This document shows, in pieces, positions 46,163 through 56,049 of a stretch of DNA of 64,000 nucleotides (position 1 is its first letter; each line of letters starts with the position of its first letter). A program made the position numbers and the translations under genes. Below the pieces are notes generated by a model. It was not told the DNA's origin and ran no database searches. It worked only from the letters and a program-made list of their open reading frames with translations. The stretch is from Sphingopyxis chilensis (GTDB lineage Bacteria; Pseudomonadota; Alphaproteobacteria; Sphingomonadales; Sphingomonadaceae): assembly GCF_035930445.1 (NCBI RefSeq), contig NZ_CP142394.1:2079501-2143500 (forward strand), in the 5' to 3' direction.

Positions 46163-47349
46163 GCGGGCTGCTCGCCGTCGAGGAGGCGCAGGCGCGGCTC
46201 TTCGCGCTTCGCGAACCGCTCGGAAATCAAAATATCGATTTTTCCGAAGCGCTTGGCCGCCACCTTTCGGACGACGTTGTCGCTTTGCGCGACCAGCCCG
46301 CCGCGCCGCTCTCCGCGATGGACGGCTATGCGATCCGCTTCGGCGACATGCCGGGGCCCTGGATCATTGTCGGCGAAAGCGCCGCAGGCGGCGCGCCCGA
46401 CCGCAGCGTGGCTCCCGGTGAGGCGATGCGCATCTTCACCGGCGCGATGCTTCCCCCCGGCGCCGACACCGTCATCGTGCAGGAGGATGTCGTGCGCGAT
46501 GGCGGCGCGCTGACGCTGGCGCGCGACGGCCCCGGCGCGCGCGGGCGCCATGTCCGCTCGCGTGCGGCCGATTTCGCCGCGGGCGATCGCCTGCTTGCCG
46601 CGGGCACGCGTCTGACGCCCGGCGCGATCGCCGCCGCGGCGATGAGCGGCGCGGGCGCGCTCGGCGTCGGCCGCCGCCCGCGCGTCGCGATCGTGACGAC
46701 CGGCGACGAACTTGTCCGGCCCGGACACCCGCTCGCGCCCGGTCAGATCCCCGACAGCAACGGCGCCATGCTGGCCGCGATGCTCGCGGGCGACGCCGAA
46801 GGCGCCGTCCTCGCGCACCATGTCCCCGACGATCGCGCGACCCTTGCCCGAATTCTCAAGGAGTTGGCGCGCCGTCACGACGTCATCGTGACCGTCGGCG
46901 GCGCGTCGGTCGGCGATCACGATCATGTCCGCGGCGCGCTGGACGAGGCTGGCGGGCGGCTCGCTTTCTGGAAGATCGCGATGAAGCCCGGCAAGCCGCT
47001 GATCGCCGGAACGCTGGGCGAGGCGGTGCTGCTCGGCCTTCCCGGCAATCCCTCGTCGGCGTTCGTCACGGCGACGCTGTTCCTGCTGCCGCTCGTCCGC
47101 CATCTTTCCGGGGCAAGCGATCCCTTGCCGCCCGCGCATCAGGCGCCCCTCGCCGCGCCGCTCGGCGAAGGCGGCACGCGCCGCGATTATCTGCGCGCGC
47201 GCCTCGAAAACGGCCGGCTCATACCCATGACCGGCCAGGAAAGCGGTCGCACCCTCCCCCTCGCCTCGGCCAATGCGCTGCTGATCCGCGACATCGGCGC
47301 GCCCGCCCGCGATGCCGGGGCGATGGCGGACTATATCGTCATCGCTTGA
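46159..47349 (+). CDS. moeA: Molybdopterin molybdenumtransferase MoeA
   Basis: MoeA inserts molybdate into the adenylated pterin. The 396-residue protein shows the AMDGYAIR start of the core domain ([12 protein letters not shown]), [11 protein letters not shown] in the MogA-like domain, [10 protein letters not shown] and the C-terminal domain. The start is the ATG at 46159 overlapping moaC. It is the last gene of the trp-mo operon; lexA follows after 75 bp with its own promoter. Confidence 0.95.
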
Positions 47350-47377
47350 CAAGTTCCGGTTTGTTCCACTATCGTTC
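47346..47377 (+). promoter_or_regulatory. lexA promoter with LexA (SOS) box
   Basis: TTGACA at 47346-47351 is a perfect -35, and TATCGT about 18 bases on is a weak -10. GTTCCACTATCGTTC (47363-47377) fits the alphaproteobacterial LexA box GTTC-N7-GTTC exactly and covers the -10, so LexA binding would block its own gene. A third GTTC at 47353 gives an overlapping N6 half-site. Confidence 0.82.
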
Positions 47378-47424
47378 CTGCTATGTCCGGCCCGTTCGCA
47401 ACGGGTCATCATGGAGAACGACCG

Positions 47425-48105
47425 ATGTTGACCGCGAAGCAGCATGAACTGCTCCACTTCATCCAGGAACGCCTCGACTCGAGCGGCATTTCGCCCTCGT
47501 TCGAAGAGATGAAGGAGGCGCTCGGCCTCAAGTCGAAATCGGGCATACACCGGCTGATAAGCGCCTTGGAAGAAAGGGGTTTCCTCCGCCGCCTTCCCAA
47601 TCGCGCGCGCGCGCTCGAAGTGCTGAAAGTGCCCGAAGCGGCGAAATCCGCGGCGCCGCTGCGCGAAAATGTCGTGCCGCTGCGCAAAAACCCGCCGGCG
47701 ATGCGGCCGATCGCGGCGAACGACATCGTCGAGGTGCCGCTCCACGGCAAGATCGCCGCCGGTGTGCCGATCGAAGCGTTCGAGGATCACAACAATCTCG
47801 CTGTCCCCGCCGCGCTCCTCGGGTCGGGCGAACATTATGCACTCGAGGTATCGGGCGACTCGATGGTCGAAGCGGGCATTTTCGACGGCGACTATGCGCT
47901 GATCCAGAAGGCGAGCACCGCGCGCGAGGGCGATATCGTCGTCGCGCTCGTCGACGGGCAGGACGCAACGCTCAAATATTTCCGCCGCGAAGGCCAGATG
48001 ATCCGGCTCGACCCCGCCAACAGCGCCTATGAGCCGCAGCGCTACCCCGCCGAACGCGTCATCGTGCAAGGGCGCCTGTCGGGATTGCTTCGTCGTTACC
48101 ACTAA
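47425..48105 (+). CDS. lexA: LexA repressor
   Basis: LexA represses SOS genes and self-cleaves on RecA. The 226-residue protein has an N-terminal winged helix ([36 protein letters not shown]), the Ala112-Gly113 cleavage site, Ser146 in [10 protein letters not shown] and Lys184 in ATLKYFRR. The start at 47425 has GGAGAA eight bases upstream; an in-frame ATG/GTG 14 codons earlier is not needed. Its last 47 bp overlap the convergent comEC gene. Confidence 0.96.
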   Translation: MLTAKQHELLHFIQERLDSSGISPSFEEMKEALGLKSKSGIHRLISALEERGFLRRLPNRARALEVLKVPEAAKSAAPLRENVVPLRKNPPAMRPIAANDIVEVPLHGKIAAGVPIEAFEDHNNLAVPAALLGSGEHYALEVSGDSMVEAGIFDGDYALIQKASTAREGDIVVALVDGQDATLKYFRREGQMIRLDPANSAYEPQRYPAERVIVQGRLSGLLRRYH

Positions 48106-50218
48106 GCTGCTGCGGCAGCCGCCACGGATGCTCGTCGCCCGCGCGCAGCGCGGCGACGGCGCGGGGCCTATTGCCCAGATAAAGCGCCAGCCCGCCGGTT
48201 TCGGCAAGGCTGTCGCGGTCGATCGTCATCCAGCGTGCCGTGCATTCGCGCGGCAGCCAGCGGTCGCTGATCACGACATCGGCGGCGGCGCAGGCCGCGG
48301 CCATATCCGCGCCGTCGATCCGGTCGCGCCCGTGTGACGCCAGGATGACGCGCCGCGCCCTGCCCTCGCCTTGCGTCCAGCGGCAGAAATCGCGATTGCA
48401 CTCGACATGGTCCAGCTCGGCGAGCGACAATAGGGGCGCGTCGACGCCGCCCGCCTCGGCGACCGTATCGCGAACATAGTCTCCCGCGCGGTCGCGCAGC
48501 AGCGCATAGCCGCCATCGGGCAGCGCCGCCGCGATATGGCGCCCGTCACCGGTGATCAGAAGGTCGGGGCGCGGCGCGGCGAGCAGTGCCGCCGCCCCGA
48601 TCGCCAGCGGCACCGCCCCGGCGGTGCGCCAGCGCGTCTGCCACAGCAAAATCCAGAGCCCGCCGAAGACCGCGAGGGCAAAGCCCCATGGCGGAAAGCT
48701 CGGCAGCGTCGCGACCGCGCCGGGCGCGTCGGCCACGCCATGCGCCAACGCGATCAGGGCTTTCAGCGCCTGTTCGGCGACCCACCAGAAGGGCGCGCCC
48801 AGCCCGACGCTGTCGAAGAGGAGCGCGAGCGCCTCCGCCGGCATGATGACAAAGGTCGTGAGCGGGATTGCGACGACATTGGCAAGCGCGCCATAAAGCC
48901 CCGCCTTGTGGAAATGGAACAGCGCGATCGGCGCCAGCGCGACCTCGACGACCAGCCCGGTGATCAGCAGCCCGGCCACCCCGCGACCCAGCCGGAACGC
49001 CCGCGGCTCCTCGCGGCGCGCGAGGAAACGCTGCATCGGCCGGCTTTCATGGAGTGCGACGATCGCGGTCACCGCGGCAAAGCTCAGCGGGAAGCTTGGC
49101 CCGGCCAACGCTTCGGGCCGCCAGACCAGCACGATCAACGCGCCCGCGGCGACCAGCCGCAGCGTCAGCGCCTCGCGCCCCATCAGAAAGGCGACGAGGA
49201 CGAGGAGCGCGGCGATGAACGAGCGCAAGGTCGGCACCTCGGCGCCGGCGAGCCAGGTATAGCCGCCGCCTGCGATCGCCCCCGCGGCCGCCGCGAGCGG
49301 CAGCACATAGCCCGCGAGCGCCAGCCGCCGGCTGAGCGCAAACAGCCGCATCGCCAGCAGCATCGCAAAGCCGACCACGGCGGTCACGTGCAGCCCGCTG
49401 ATCGACAGCAGGTGCGCCAGCCCGCTGCGGCGCATCGCTTCCTCGTCGGCTTCGCCGATCGCGCCGCGATCGCCCGTCACCAGCGCCGCCGCGATGCCGC
49501 CCGCCGACCCCTCGACTTCGCCATGGATATGCGCGCTCAGCCGCGCGCGCAGCGGCGGCGAGGCCGCGCCCGTCCCCGGCACGCGGGACACGTCGCCCAA
49601 TATCGTCCCGACCGCGCCGATGCCGTCGAACCACGCGCGCTGCGCGAAATCATAGCCGCCGGGCAGGCTCGCGGTCGGCGGCGGCATCAGCCGCGCGCGC
49701 ACGCCGATCGTTTCGCCCTCGGCAAGCCCCGCCGCCTGCTCGGCGCGCAGCGTCAGGCGCACGCGCGGCGGCAGGTCGCTTCGCCGCTGCGGCAGCGCGA
49801 GGATGCGGACCTGTCCCTTGGCCGGAAGCAGCTCGACGCGCTCGACGACGGCGGGAAATGCGGTCGTCACCGGCGCCGCGAGCACGGGCGCCGCGACCGA
49901 CAGCGCGCGGATCCAGATCAGCAGGACGCCCGCCGCCGCGGCGCCGCATCCGACGACGAGCGTGCGGCCGAGCCGGCTCTGCCAACCGATCAGCAGCCCG
50001 AACAGCAGGCCCGCCGCCAGCGCGAGCAACAGTCCGGTCCAATGCGCCTCGGCAGGCAAGGCAAGCCAGGCAGCGATCCCCGCGCCCAACGCAACGGGAA
50101 GCCAGAGCCCGATCCGTTCGCGCTCGGCTTCGAGACGCGCTTCCAGCGCTTCGCCCGCCCGTCGCGCGGCCGCCGCCCAGCGCGTCGAAATGGGCGTTTG
50201 AAGCGGACTTGTCGCCAT
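48059..50218 (-). CDS. comEC: ComEC/Rec2 DNA-uptake channel protein
   Basis: A 719-residue membrane protein of the competence channel family, starting at the ATG at 50218 ([20 protein letters not shown]). About ten membrane helices surround the conserved [16 protein letters not shown] and [18 protein letters not shown], followed by a C-terminal region with a shortened metallo-lactamase-like segment. It would bring single-stranded DNA into the cytoplasm, though other competence genes are not in view. Its 3' end overlaps lexA by 47 bp on the other strand, and it is divergent from gltX. Confidence 0.88.
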   Translation of the reverse strand: MATSPLQTPISTRWAAAARRAGEALEARLEAERERIGLWLPVALGAGIAAWLALPAEAHWTGLLLALAAGLLFGLLIGWQSRLGRTLVVGCGAAAAGVLLIWIRALSVAAPVLAAPVTTAFPAVVERVELLPAKGQVRILALPQRRSDLPPRVRLTLRAEQAAGLAEGETIGVRARLMPPPTASLPGGYDFAQRAWFDGIGAVGTILGDVSRVPGTGAASPPLRARLSAHIHGEVEGSAGGIAAALVTGDRGAIGEADEEAMRRSGLAHLLSISGLHVTAVVGFAMLLAMRLFALSRRLALAGYVLPLAAAAGAIAGGGYTWLAGAEVPTLRSFIAALLVLVAFLMGREALTLRLVAAGALIVLVWRPEALAGPSFPLSFAAVTAIVALHESRPMQRFLARREEPRAFRLGRGVAGLLITGLVVEVALAPIALFHFHKAGLYGALANVVAIPLTTFVIMPAEALALLFDSVGLGAPFWWVAEQALKALIALAHGVADAPGAVATLPSFPPWGFALAVFGGLWILLWQTRWRTAGAVPLAIGAAALLAAPRPDLLITGDGRHIAAALPDGGYALLRDRAGDYVRDTVAEAGGVDAPLLSLAELDHVECNRDFCRWTQGEGRARRVILASHGRDRIDGADMAAACAAADVVISDRWLPRECTARWMTIDRDSLAETGGLALYLGNRPRAVAALRAGDEHPWRLPQQLSGNDEAIPTGALAR

Positions 50219-50277
50219 GCTAGGGGCACCCCCGATCCCCGTCCAACAGGGCGGCAAAGTGAGTGAAAGAGGCCGTA

Positions 50278-51744
50278 GTGGCAACCGAAAACCAACCCAA
50301 AGCGGTCGAAGCGACCCCCGAAGCGACGGGCGCCGACGTCGTGACCCGCTTCGCGCCCTCGCCGACCGGCTATCTGCACATCGGCGGCGCGCGCACCGCG
50401 CTGTTCAACTGGCTCTTCGCGCGCCATCACGGCGGCAAGTTCCTGCTCCGCATCGAGGATACCGACCGCGCACGCTCGACCGACGCCGCGATCGACGCGA
50501 TTCTCGACGGGATGCAGTGGCTCGATCTCGATTGGGACGGCGAGACCGTGTACCAGTTCGCCCGCGCACCGCGCCATGCCGAGGTTGCGCACGAACTGCT
50601 CGCCAACGGCGCAGCCTATCGCTGCTATCTGACGCAGGACGAGCTCGCCGCGATGCGCGCCGAGGCGCAGGAAAAGCGCCAGCCTTTCCGTGTCCGCAGC
50701 CCCTGGCGCGATCGCGACGACGGTGACCCGTCGGTGCCCCACGTCCTCCGCCTCCGCGCCCCGCAGGACGGCGCGGTGACGATCGCCGACCGGGTGCAGG
50801 GCGAGGTCACCGTCCAGAACGCCGAGCTCGACGATTTCATCCTGCTCAGAAGCGACGGCACGCCGACCTATATGCTCAGCGTCGTCGTCGACGATAACGA
50901 CATGGGCGTGACCCACGTCATTCGCGGCGACGACCATCTCAACAACGCCTTCCGCCAATTGGCGCTGCTTCGCGCGATGCGCTGGCGCGAGCCCGTCTAC
51001 GCCCATGTTCCGCTGATCCACGGCGCCGACGGCGCGAAGCTGTCGAAGCGGCACGGCGCGCTCGGCGTCGATGCCTATCGCGACGACATGGGCTATCTGC
51101 CCGAAGCGGTGAACAATTATCTCCTCCGCCTCGGCTGGGGGCACGGCGACGACGAGATCATCAGCCGCGCGCAGGCAACCGAGTGGTTCGACCTCGATCA
51201 TGTCGGCCGCTCGCCATCGCGCTTCGACTTCAAGAAGCTCGAGAATCTCAACGGCCACTACATCCGCGAGGCCGACGATGCCCGCCTTGCGGGCCTCGTC
51301 GCGCCGCGCGTCGAAAAGCTCGTCGGGCGCGCGCTGGGCGACGCCGATCGCGATTTGCTGACGCGCGCGATGGCCGCGCTGAAGCCGCGCGCCAAGACGC
51401 TCGACGAGATCGCCGAGGGCGCGACTTTCCTTTTCCAGCCGGACCCGTTGGCGATGGACGAAAAGGCGGCCGAGGTGCTAAAGGCCTCGCCCGGAGGCCT
51501 GCTGGCCGCCGTCACAAAGCGGCTGCGCGGGCTGGACGACTGGACGACAGAAGAGCTGGATGCCGCCGTGCGTGCAGAGGCCGAAGCCGCCGAACTGGGG
51601 CTCGGCAAGCTGGCACAACCCTTGCGCGCGGCGCTAACCGGCCGAACCGTTTCCCCGGGAATTTTCGACGTGCTGCTGTTGCTCGGACGCGAAGTCAGTC
51701 TGGCGCGACTTGACGCAGCGCAACATTATCCGGCAGGGGCATAG
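50278..51744 (+). CDS. gltX: Glutamyl-tRNA synthetase
   Basis: The enzyme charges tRNA(Glu). The 488-residue class-I synthetase has the HIGH-type motif [14 protein letters not shown] and KLSKR in GAKLSKRHG, with normal anticodon-binding domain length. The GTG at 50278 has AAAGAGG five bases upstream; a GTG at 50263 in the same frame is an alternative that adds five residues. Alphaproteobacteria often carry a second copy elsewhere. It precedes gltA by 38 bp. Confidence 0.96.
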   Translation: MATENQPKAVEATPEATGADVVTRFAPSPTGYLHIGGARTALFNWLFARHHGGKFLLRIEDTDRARSTDAAIDAILDGMQWLDLDWDGETVYQFARAPRHAEVAHELLANGAAYRCYLTQDELAAMRAEAQEKRQPFRVRSPWRDRDDGDPSVPHVLRLRAPQDGAVTIADRVQGEVTVQNAELDDFILLRSDGTPTYMLSVVVDDNDMGVTHVIRGDDHLNNAFRQLALLRAMRWREPVYAHVPLIHGADGAKLSKRHGALGVDAYRDDMGYLPEAVNNYLLRLGWGHGDDEIISRAQATEWFDLDHVGRSPSRFDFKKLENLNGHYIREADDARLAGLVAPRVEKLVGRALGDADRDLLTRAMAALKPRAKTLDEIAEGATFLFQPDPLAMDEKAAEVLKASPGGLLAAVTKRLRGLDDWTTEELDAAVRAEAEAAELGLGKLAQPLRAALTGRTVSPGIFDVLLLLGREVSLARLDAAQHYPAGA

Positions 51745-51782
51745 CCACTCACTCTCCCCGCCGTCAGAACAGGGAACATAAT

Positions 51783-53066
51783 ATGACCGACACCGCGAAA
51801 ATCACGCTCGGCGACAAGACCGTCGACAGCCCTGTCCTGTCGGGCACCGTCGGCCCCGATGTGGTCGATATCCGCAAATTCTATGCCCAGACGGGCGCCT
51901 TCACCTACGACCCCGGCTTCACCTCGACCGCGAGCTGCGAATCGGAGATCACCTATATCGATGGCGACGAAGGCGTCCTCCTCCACCGTGGTTATGCGAT
52001 CGGCGACCTCGCCGAAAATTCGAGCTTCATGGAGGTGTGCTACCTCCTCCTCAACGGCGAGCTGCCGAACGCCGACGAACTCGCGAAATTCGACAACACC
52101 ATCACCCGCCACACGATGCTGCACGAGCAGCTCGCGACCTTCTATCGCGGTTTCCGCCGCGACGCGCACCCGATGGCCGTCATGTGCGGCGTCGTCGGCG
52201 CGCTTTCGGCCTTCTATCACGATTCGACCGAGATCCACGATCCGTACCAGCGCATGGTCGCCAGCCACCGGCTGATCGCGAAGATGCCGACGATCGCCGC
52301 GATGGCGTATAAATATTCGGTCGGCCAGCCCTTCGTCTATCCCGACAACAAGCTCAGCTACACGGGCAATTTCCTGCGCATGACCTTCGGCGTTCCGGCC
52401 GAGGAATATGAGGTTGTTCCCGCCGTCGAGCGCGCGCTCGACCGCATCTTCATCCTCCACGCCGATCACGAGCAGAACGCATCGACCTCGACCGTCCGCC
52501 TCGCCGGTTCGTCGGGCGCCAATCCCTTCGCCTGCATCGCGGCGGGCATCGCCTGCCTGTGGGGCCCCGCGCACGGCGGCGCGAACGAAGCCGCGCTCAA
52601 CATGCTGCGCGAAATCGGCCGTCCCGAACGCATTCCCGAATATATCGCGCGCGCGAAGGACAAGGACGATCCGTTCCGCCTGATGGGCTTCGGCCACCGC
52701 GTCTACAAGAATTACGACCCGCGCGCGACCGTGATGCAAAAGACGGTGCGCGAGGTGTTCGACGCGCTGAAGGTCAACGATCCGGTGTTCGAGGTTGCGC
52801 TGCAGCTCGAGGAAATGGCGCTGAGCGATCCCTATTTCATCGAAAAGAAGCTGTTCCCGAACGTCGATTTCTATTCGGGCGTGATCCTGTCGGCGATCGG
52901 TTTCCCGACGACGATGTTCACCGCGCTCTTCGCGCTCGCCCGCACCGTCGGCTGGGTCGCGCAGTGGAACGAAATGATCTCCGACCCCGCGCAAAAGATC
53001 GGCCGCCCGCGCCAGCTCTACACCGGCCCGGCGCACCGTCCGTTCGTCCCCGTCGACAAGCGCTGA
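51783..53066 (+). CDS. gltA: Citrate synthase
   Basis: The first TCA-cycle enzyme, 427 residues, of the type II hexameric class. Active-site His in [15 protein letters not shown] and [14 protein letters not shown], and the Asp in [10 protein letters not shown], are all present, with RPRQLYTGP near the C-terminus. It follows gltX on the same strand and ends with a strong intrinsic terminator. Confidence 0.97.
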   Translation: MTDTAKITLGDKTVDSPVLSGTVGPDVVDIRKFYAQTGAFTYDPGFTSTASCESEITYIDGDEGVLLHRGYAIGDLAENSSFMEVCYLLLNGELPNADELAKFDNTITRHTMLHEQLATFYRGFRRDAHPMAVMCGVVGALSAFYHDSTEIHDPYQRMVASHRLIAKMPTIAAMAYKYSVGQPFVYPDNKLSYTGNFLRMTFGVPAEEYEVVPAVERALDRIFILHADHEQNASTSTVRLAGSSGANPFACIAAGIACLWGPAHGGANEAALNMLREIGRPERIPEYIARAKDKDDPFRLMGFGHRVYKNYDPRATVMQKTVREVFDALKVNDPVFEVALQLEEMALSDPYFIEKKLFPNVDFYSGVILSAIGFPTTMFTALFALARTVGWVAQWNEMISDPAQKIGRPRQLYTGPAHRPFVPVDKR

Positions 53067-53088
53067 GCGGGGCTTTCACGGGAAAGAC

Positions 53089-53117
53089 AAAAGGGGCCGC
53101 GCTGCGGCCCCTTTTTA
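53089..53117 (+). terminator. Rho-independent terminator after gltA
   Basis: AAGGGGCCGC (53091-53100) and GCGGCCCCTT (53104-53113) form a perfect 10-bp stem with a GCT loop, followed by TTTATT. It begins 25 bp after the gltA stop and is a textbook intrinsic terminator on the plus strand. Confidence 0.92.
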
Positions 53118-53160
53118 TTGGCGCAAGGCGGCTTTCGAGCGGAGGTTGCCGATAGAGATG

Positions 53161-53245
53161 TGTGCCCCGGCGAAAGCCGGGGTCCAGAAAGATGACGCTA
53201 TCCTGGCATATTCCCGCAATGGGCCCCGGCTTTCGCCGGGGTGCA
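53161..53245. repeat. Inverted pair of REP hairpins
   Basis: GCCCCGGCGAAAGCCGGGGT at 53164-53183 and the inverted partner GGCCCCGGCTTTCGCCGGGG near 53222-53241, with loops GAAA and TTTC that are complementary. It is the same BIME-like type as at 17719-17796 and lies between gltA and the DUF1003 gene, which are convergent. Confidence 0.72.
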
Positions 53246-53278
53246 CGACCGACCGATAACCACCCCGAAACCGCCCGC

Positions 53279-53818
53279 CTACCCGTCGTCCCCATCCATC
53301 CGCGCGCACAGCGCATCGATCTTCACCGCCAGTTCGGCGATCCGCATCTGGTCGATCTTTTCGTGCAGCCGCATGATCTCCAGCTCGGCGCGCAGGTTGA
53401 TCTCGTAATCGACGCTCGCGGTCAGCCGGTCTTTCGCTGCCTGCCGGTTCTGGCTCATCATGATGATCGGCGCCTGCACCGCCGCGAGCGTCGAGAGCAG
53501 CAGATTGAGGAAAATGAAGGGATAGGGGTCGAACGCCAGCCCGAAATGCTGGAGCACTTCCGAATTGAGCAGCATCCAGCCGAACAGGATGAGCGCGAAG
53601 GCGATGATGAAGCCCCACGACCCGCCCACGGCAGCAACCTTGTCGGCGAGCCGGTCGCCCGCGCTTGCCTGTGCATCCTCGATATCGGCGGCATCGCGGC
53701 TGCTCGGCGCGCGCTGCCCGATCGCCTCGACCACCCGGCGCTCCGCAACATCGAGCTGGTCGAAGGCCCGCCCGAGCAACCGCAGCGACAAATCGTTGAG
53801 ATGCGTGCTCGTATTCAT
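53279..53818 (-). CDS. DUF1003 membrane protein
   Basis: A 179-residue inner-membrane protein with two helices, SWGFIIAFALILFGWMLLNS and FPFIFLNLLLSTLAAVQAPI-like (YPFIFLNLLLSTLAAVQAPI), then the MMSQNRQAAKDRLTASVDYE segment that defines DUF1003 and a C-terminal helical tail (LRAELEIMRLHEKIDQMRIA). Function is unknown. It lies 6 bp after the nnrU stop and is probably co-transcribed with it. Confidence 0.88.
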   Translation of the reverse strand: MNTSTHLNDLSLRLLGRAFDQLDVAERRVVEAIGQRAPSSRDAADIEDAQASAGDRLADKVAAVGGSWGFIIAFALILFGWMLLNSEVLQHFGLAFDPYPFIFLNLLLSTLAAVQAPIIMMSQNRQAAKDRLTASVDYEINLRAELEIMRLHEKIDQMRIAELAVKIDALCARMDGDDG

Positions 53819-53824
53819 TCCACC

Positions 53825-54526
53825 CTATCCGACCCATCGCCAGATGCCGGCGACCATATAGCCGAGCGCACCATGCGCCCATGTCGCTGCGATCCAAAGC
53901 AATATCCCGCCAAAGAGCGCGTGCGGCCGCGGGATCGTGTCGCTCCACGGCGCCGCGCCGGCGACCTGCCGCGCATAGGGCATGAAGCTTGTTCGCGCCG
54001 CCCAGCCGCGCCAGGCCTCGCCCATCAGCCGCGCCTTTTTCGCATCCTGCCCTGCCGAGCCCACGAGCGCGAGGAAGGCAATCGTCGCGGAGAGCGCGAT
54101 CTGTCCCGGCGTGGGCACCACCATGACATGCGCAATTGCCCAAAGCGCGAAACCCCACATCATCGGGTGCCGCGTGATCGCGAACACCCCGCGCGGGGCG
54201 GCTGCCGCGTCCCGCGCGGCGTGCGGCGCGGGCAGCGCCGGATTGCCGATCAGCGACCCGATGAACAGGATGCTCGCGAACAGCACGATCAGCGAGGCGA
54301 GTATCCACAGCGGGTCATCGACGATCCACAAGGGCGGCTCGGGCGGCATCCCGCGCCACGCCTGCACCACCAGGATCAGCGTCGCGATCGCGACCACCGA
54401 ATAGACGATCTGGAACCCGCGCTCCCCCAGCCGCCCCGCGAGCCCGTCGCGAAGCGGGTGCGACAGGACAAGATGCGATCCGACGAACAGGACGCAGGTG
54501 ACGATCAGAAGCGACATCGGTTGCAT
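53825..54526 (-). CDS. NnrU-family membrane protein
   Basis: A 233-residue protein with about six to seven membrane helices of the NnrU/isoprenylcysteine methyltransferase-like group, containing the characteristic ITRHPMMWGFALWAIAH. NnrU is linked to nitric oxide or nitrite metabolism in some alphaproteobacteria, but no nir or nor gene is nearby. The start at 54526 (MQPMSLLIVTCVLFVGSHLV) has AGGGAA six bases upstream; an ATG at 54541 is an alternative. An 18-bp palindrome lies just before it. Confidence 0.85.
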   Translation of the reverse strand: MQPMSLLIVTCVLFVGSHLVLSHPLRDGLAGRLGERGFQIVYSVVAIATLILVVQAWRGMPPEPPLWIVDDPLWILASLIVLFASILFIGSLIGNPALPAPHAARDAAAAPRGVFAITRHPMMWGFALWAIAHVMVVPTPGQIALSATIAFLALVGSAGQDAKKARLMGEAWRGWAARTSFMPYARQVAGAAPWSDTIPRPHALFGGILLWIAATWAHGALGYMVAGIWRWVG

Positions 54527-54540
54527 GGCGAATTCCCTCA

Positions 54541-54558
54541 TCGAGCAATATTGCTCGA
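54541..54558. promoter_or_regulatory. Perfect 18-bp palindrome before nnrU
   Basis: TCGAGCAATATTGCTCGA is a complete palindrome starting 15 bp upstream of the nnrU start. It does not match the FNR/NnrR box (TTGAT-N4-ATCAA) or the LexA box. Its place suggests a repressor site overlapping the ribosome binding or early promoter region; the binding protein is unknown. Confidence 0.55.
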
Positions 54559-54662
54559 CGCCGAGGCCGCGTCAGCTTGCGAATCGCGACGGCGTCGCCG
54601 GCACCATCCGCCACAAAGATAACAGCGTCAACATGGCGCGTAACTATTCCGCGCGCACCGCT

Positions 54663-54723
54663 CGTCATCCCGGCGAAGCCTGCCCTGAGCGCCTGCAAGT
54701 CGGTCGAAGGGGCCGGGATGACG
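54663..54723. repeat. REP-like inverted repeat
   Basis: CGTCATCCCGGC (54663-54674) and GCCGGGATGACG (54712-54723) form 12-bp perfect arms around a 37-base loop. It lies just downstream of the second amidohydrolase stop and is related to the other REP elements in the window. Confidence 0.7.
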
Positions 54724-54738
54724 AAGTGCAAGACGGAC

Positions 54739-56049
54739 CTACCAGTCGTATGCGTTGGGCAGCGCCCCTTCCTGCGGGGTTTCGTACCGGTCGCGCAGCC
54801 GGTCCTGCCGCGTCGTCAGCGACTGCGCCTTGCCGTCGATCCACACCGCGGTCGGCCGGCTACCGAGTTCGAGCGGATCATTGTCCCAGATCACGACGTC
54901 GCCGGCGCGGCCCGGACGCAGCGACCCGATGCTGGCCTCCATGCCGACCGCGCGCGCGGGCACGCTGCTGATCGAGGCGAAGGCCTGATCCCAGCTCAGC
55001 CCGCTCGCGCCCGGCACGCGCGCAAGGCCGACGAGGTTGCCCGCATATTGCGTCGCATAGCCCATCTTGTGCGCGTCATCGTCGTCGAACACGCCGACCG
55101 ACACATCGACGCCGGCGGCCTTGAGCCGCCCCGCGTTCGACTGTGTCGCGCCGAGCTGCTCGAAGCTCGACGGCAGGTCGGTGAGCGGCGAGACGAGCAC
55201 GGGCACCTTTGCCGCGGCGATCTCGCGCGCGACGAGCCAGCCTTCGGTCGCGCCGACGAGGACGAGCTTCAACGCGGGGAACTCGCCCTTCAGTTTCAGC
55301 ACATTGACGATGTCGACCGCGCGGTCGACGCGCACGAACAAAGGCGTCGTCCCGTCGATCACGCGGACGAGCGCGTCGGCGTCGGCGCGCTGGATCATCG
55401 CGTCATTGCCCCATTCGGCGAGCACCGCGGGGTTGCGCGCATAGCTGCGCGCCGCGAGCAATTGTTCGCGGAACAACAGGAAGGTCGCGGCACGGCTGCC
55501 GCCCGCCTTCGACGCGCCATCTTCACCGAACGCGACATATTGCAGCGCGCGCGGGCGCGTCACCATGTCCATGTCGTCGGCGAGGTCGACGACCGCGCCC
55601 TGCCCGGCGAACAGATTGCTGCTGCCCCCCGGCGCGACGATCGCGCGCGTGACGCCCGACGCGCGGTTCACCGCAACGGGCGAGCCCATCGGATTGAGCG
55701 CGGGCGCGATGTCGAGCCCCGCCGAAAAGCGCGTGCGCGGCGCCGATCGGTCGTTGGTGCCGCTGACGGCATCGACCTCGGTCAGCCCGACGCGGCTGAA
55801 CGCCGCGACGATTCCCGGCGTCACATATTTACCCTGCGCGTCGACGCGCTCGATGCCCGCTGGCACGGCGACGCCCGCGCCCGCCGCGACGACCTTGCCG
55901 CCGCGCACGACGACGGTGCCGCCCTCGATCGGCGCGCTGCCGTCACCGATGACGAGCTTCGCGTTGGTGATCGCGACGTCCTGCGCCGCCGCCGGAACGG
56001 CAGCAGCCATCAAGGAAATCAAAGCGATCCCGGCGAAGAGATTTCTCAT
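54739..56049 (-). CDS. Amidohydrolase-family protein lacking the metal ligands
   Basis: A 436-residue exported protein (signal MRNLFAGIALISLMAAAVPA) with an amidohydrolase fold, for instance AIVAPGGSSNLFAGQ, LVLVGATEGW and GSLRPGRAGDVVIWDNDPLE. The HxH metal motif that follows TPGIID in active members is replaced by AFSR (residues 83-86). The later His pair aligns to GA, and the His of the first ligand strand is absent. It probably binds no catalytic zinc. It is coupled to the active-looking paralogue by an ATGA overlap, suggesting a non-catalytic partner subunit. Confidence 0.85.
   Translation of the reverse strand: MRNLFAGIALISLMAAAVPAAAQDVAITNAKLVIGDGSAPIEGGTVVVRGGKVVAAGAGVAVPAGIERVDAQGKYVTPGIVAAFSRVGLTEVDAVSGTNDRSAPRTRFSAGLDIAPALNPMGSPVAVNRASGVTRAIVAPGGSSNLFAGQGAVVDLADDMDMVTRPRALQYVAFGEDGASKAGGSRAATFLLFREQLLAARSYARNPAVLAEWGNDAMIQRADADALVRVIDGTTPLFVRVDRAVDIVNVLKLKGEFPALKLVLVGATEGWLVAREIAAAKVPVLVSPLTDLPSSFEQLGATQSNAGRLKAAGVDVSVGVFDDDDAHKMGYATQYAGNLVGLARVPGASGLSWDQAFASISSVPARAVGMEASIGSLRPGRAGDVVIWDNDPLELGSRPTAVWIDGKAQSLTTRQDRLRDRYETPQEGALPNAYDW

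Noticed and set aside
48536..50266. Plus-strand frame of 576 codons opposite comEC
   Set aside because: Arg/Gln-rich low-complexity shadow of a recognised membrane protein gene.
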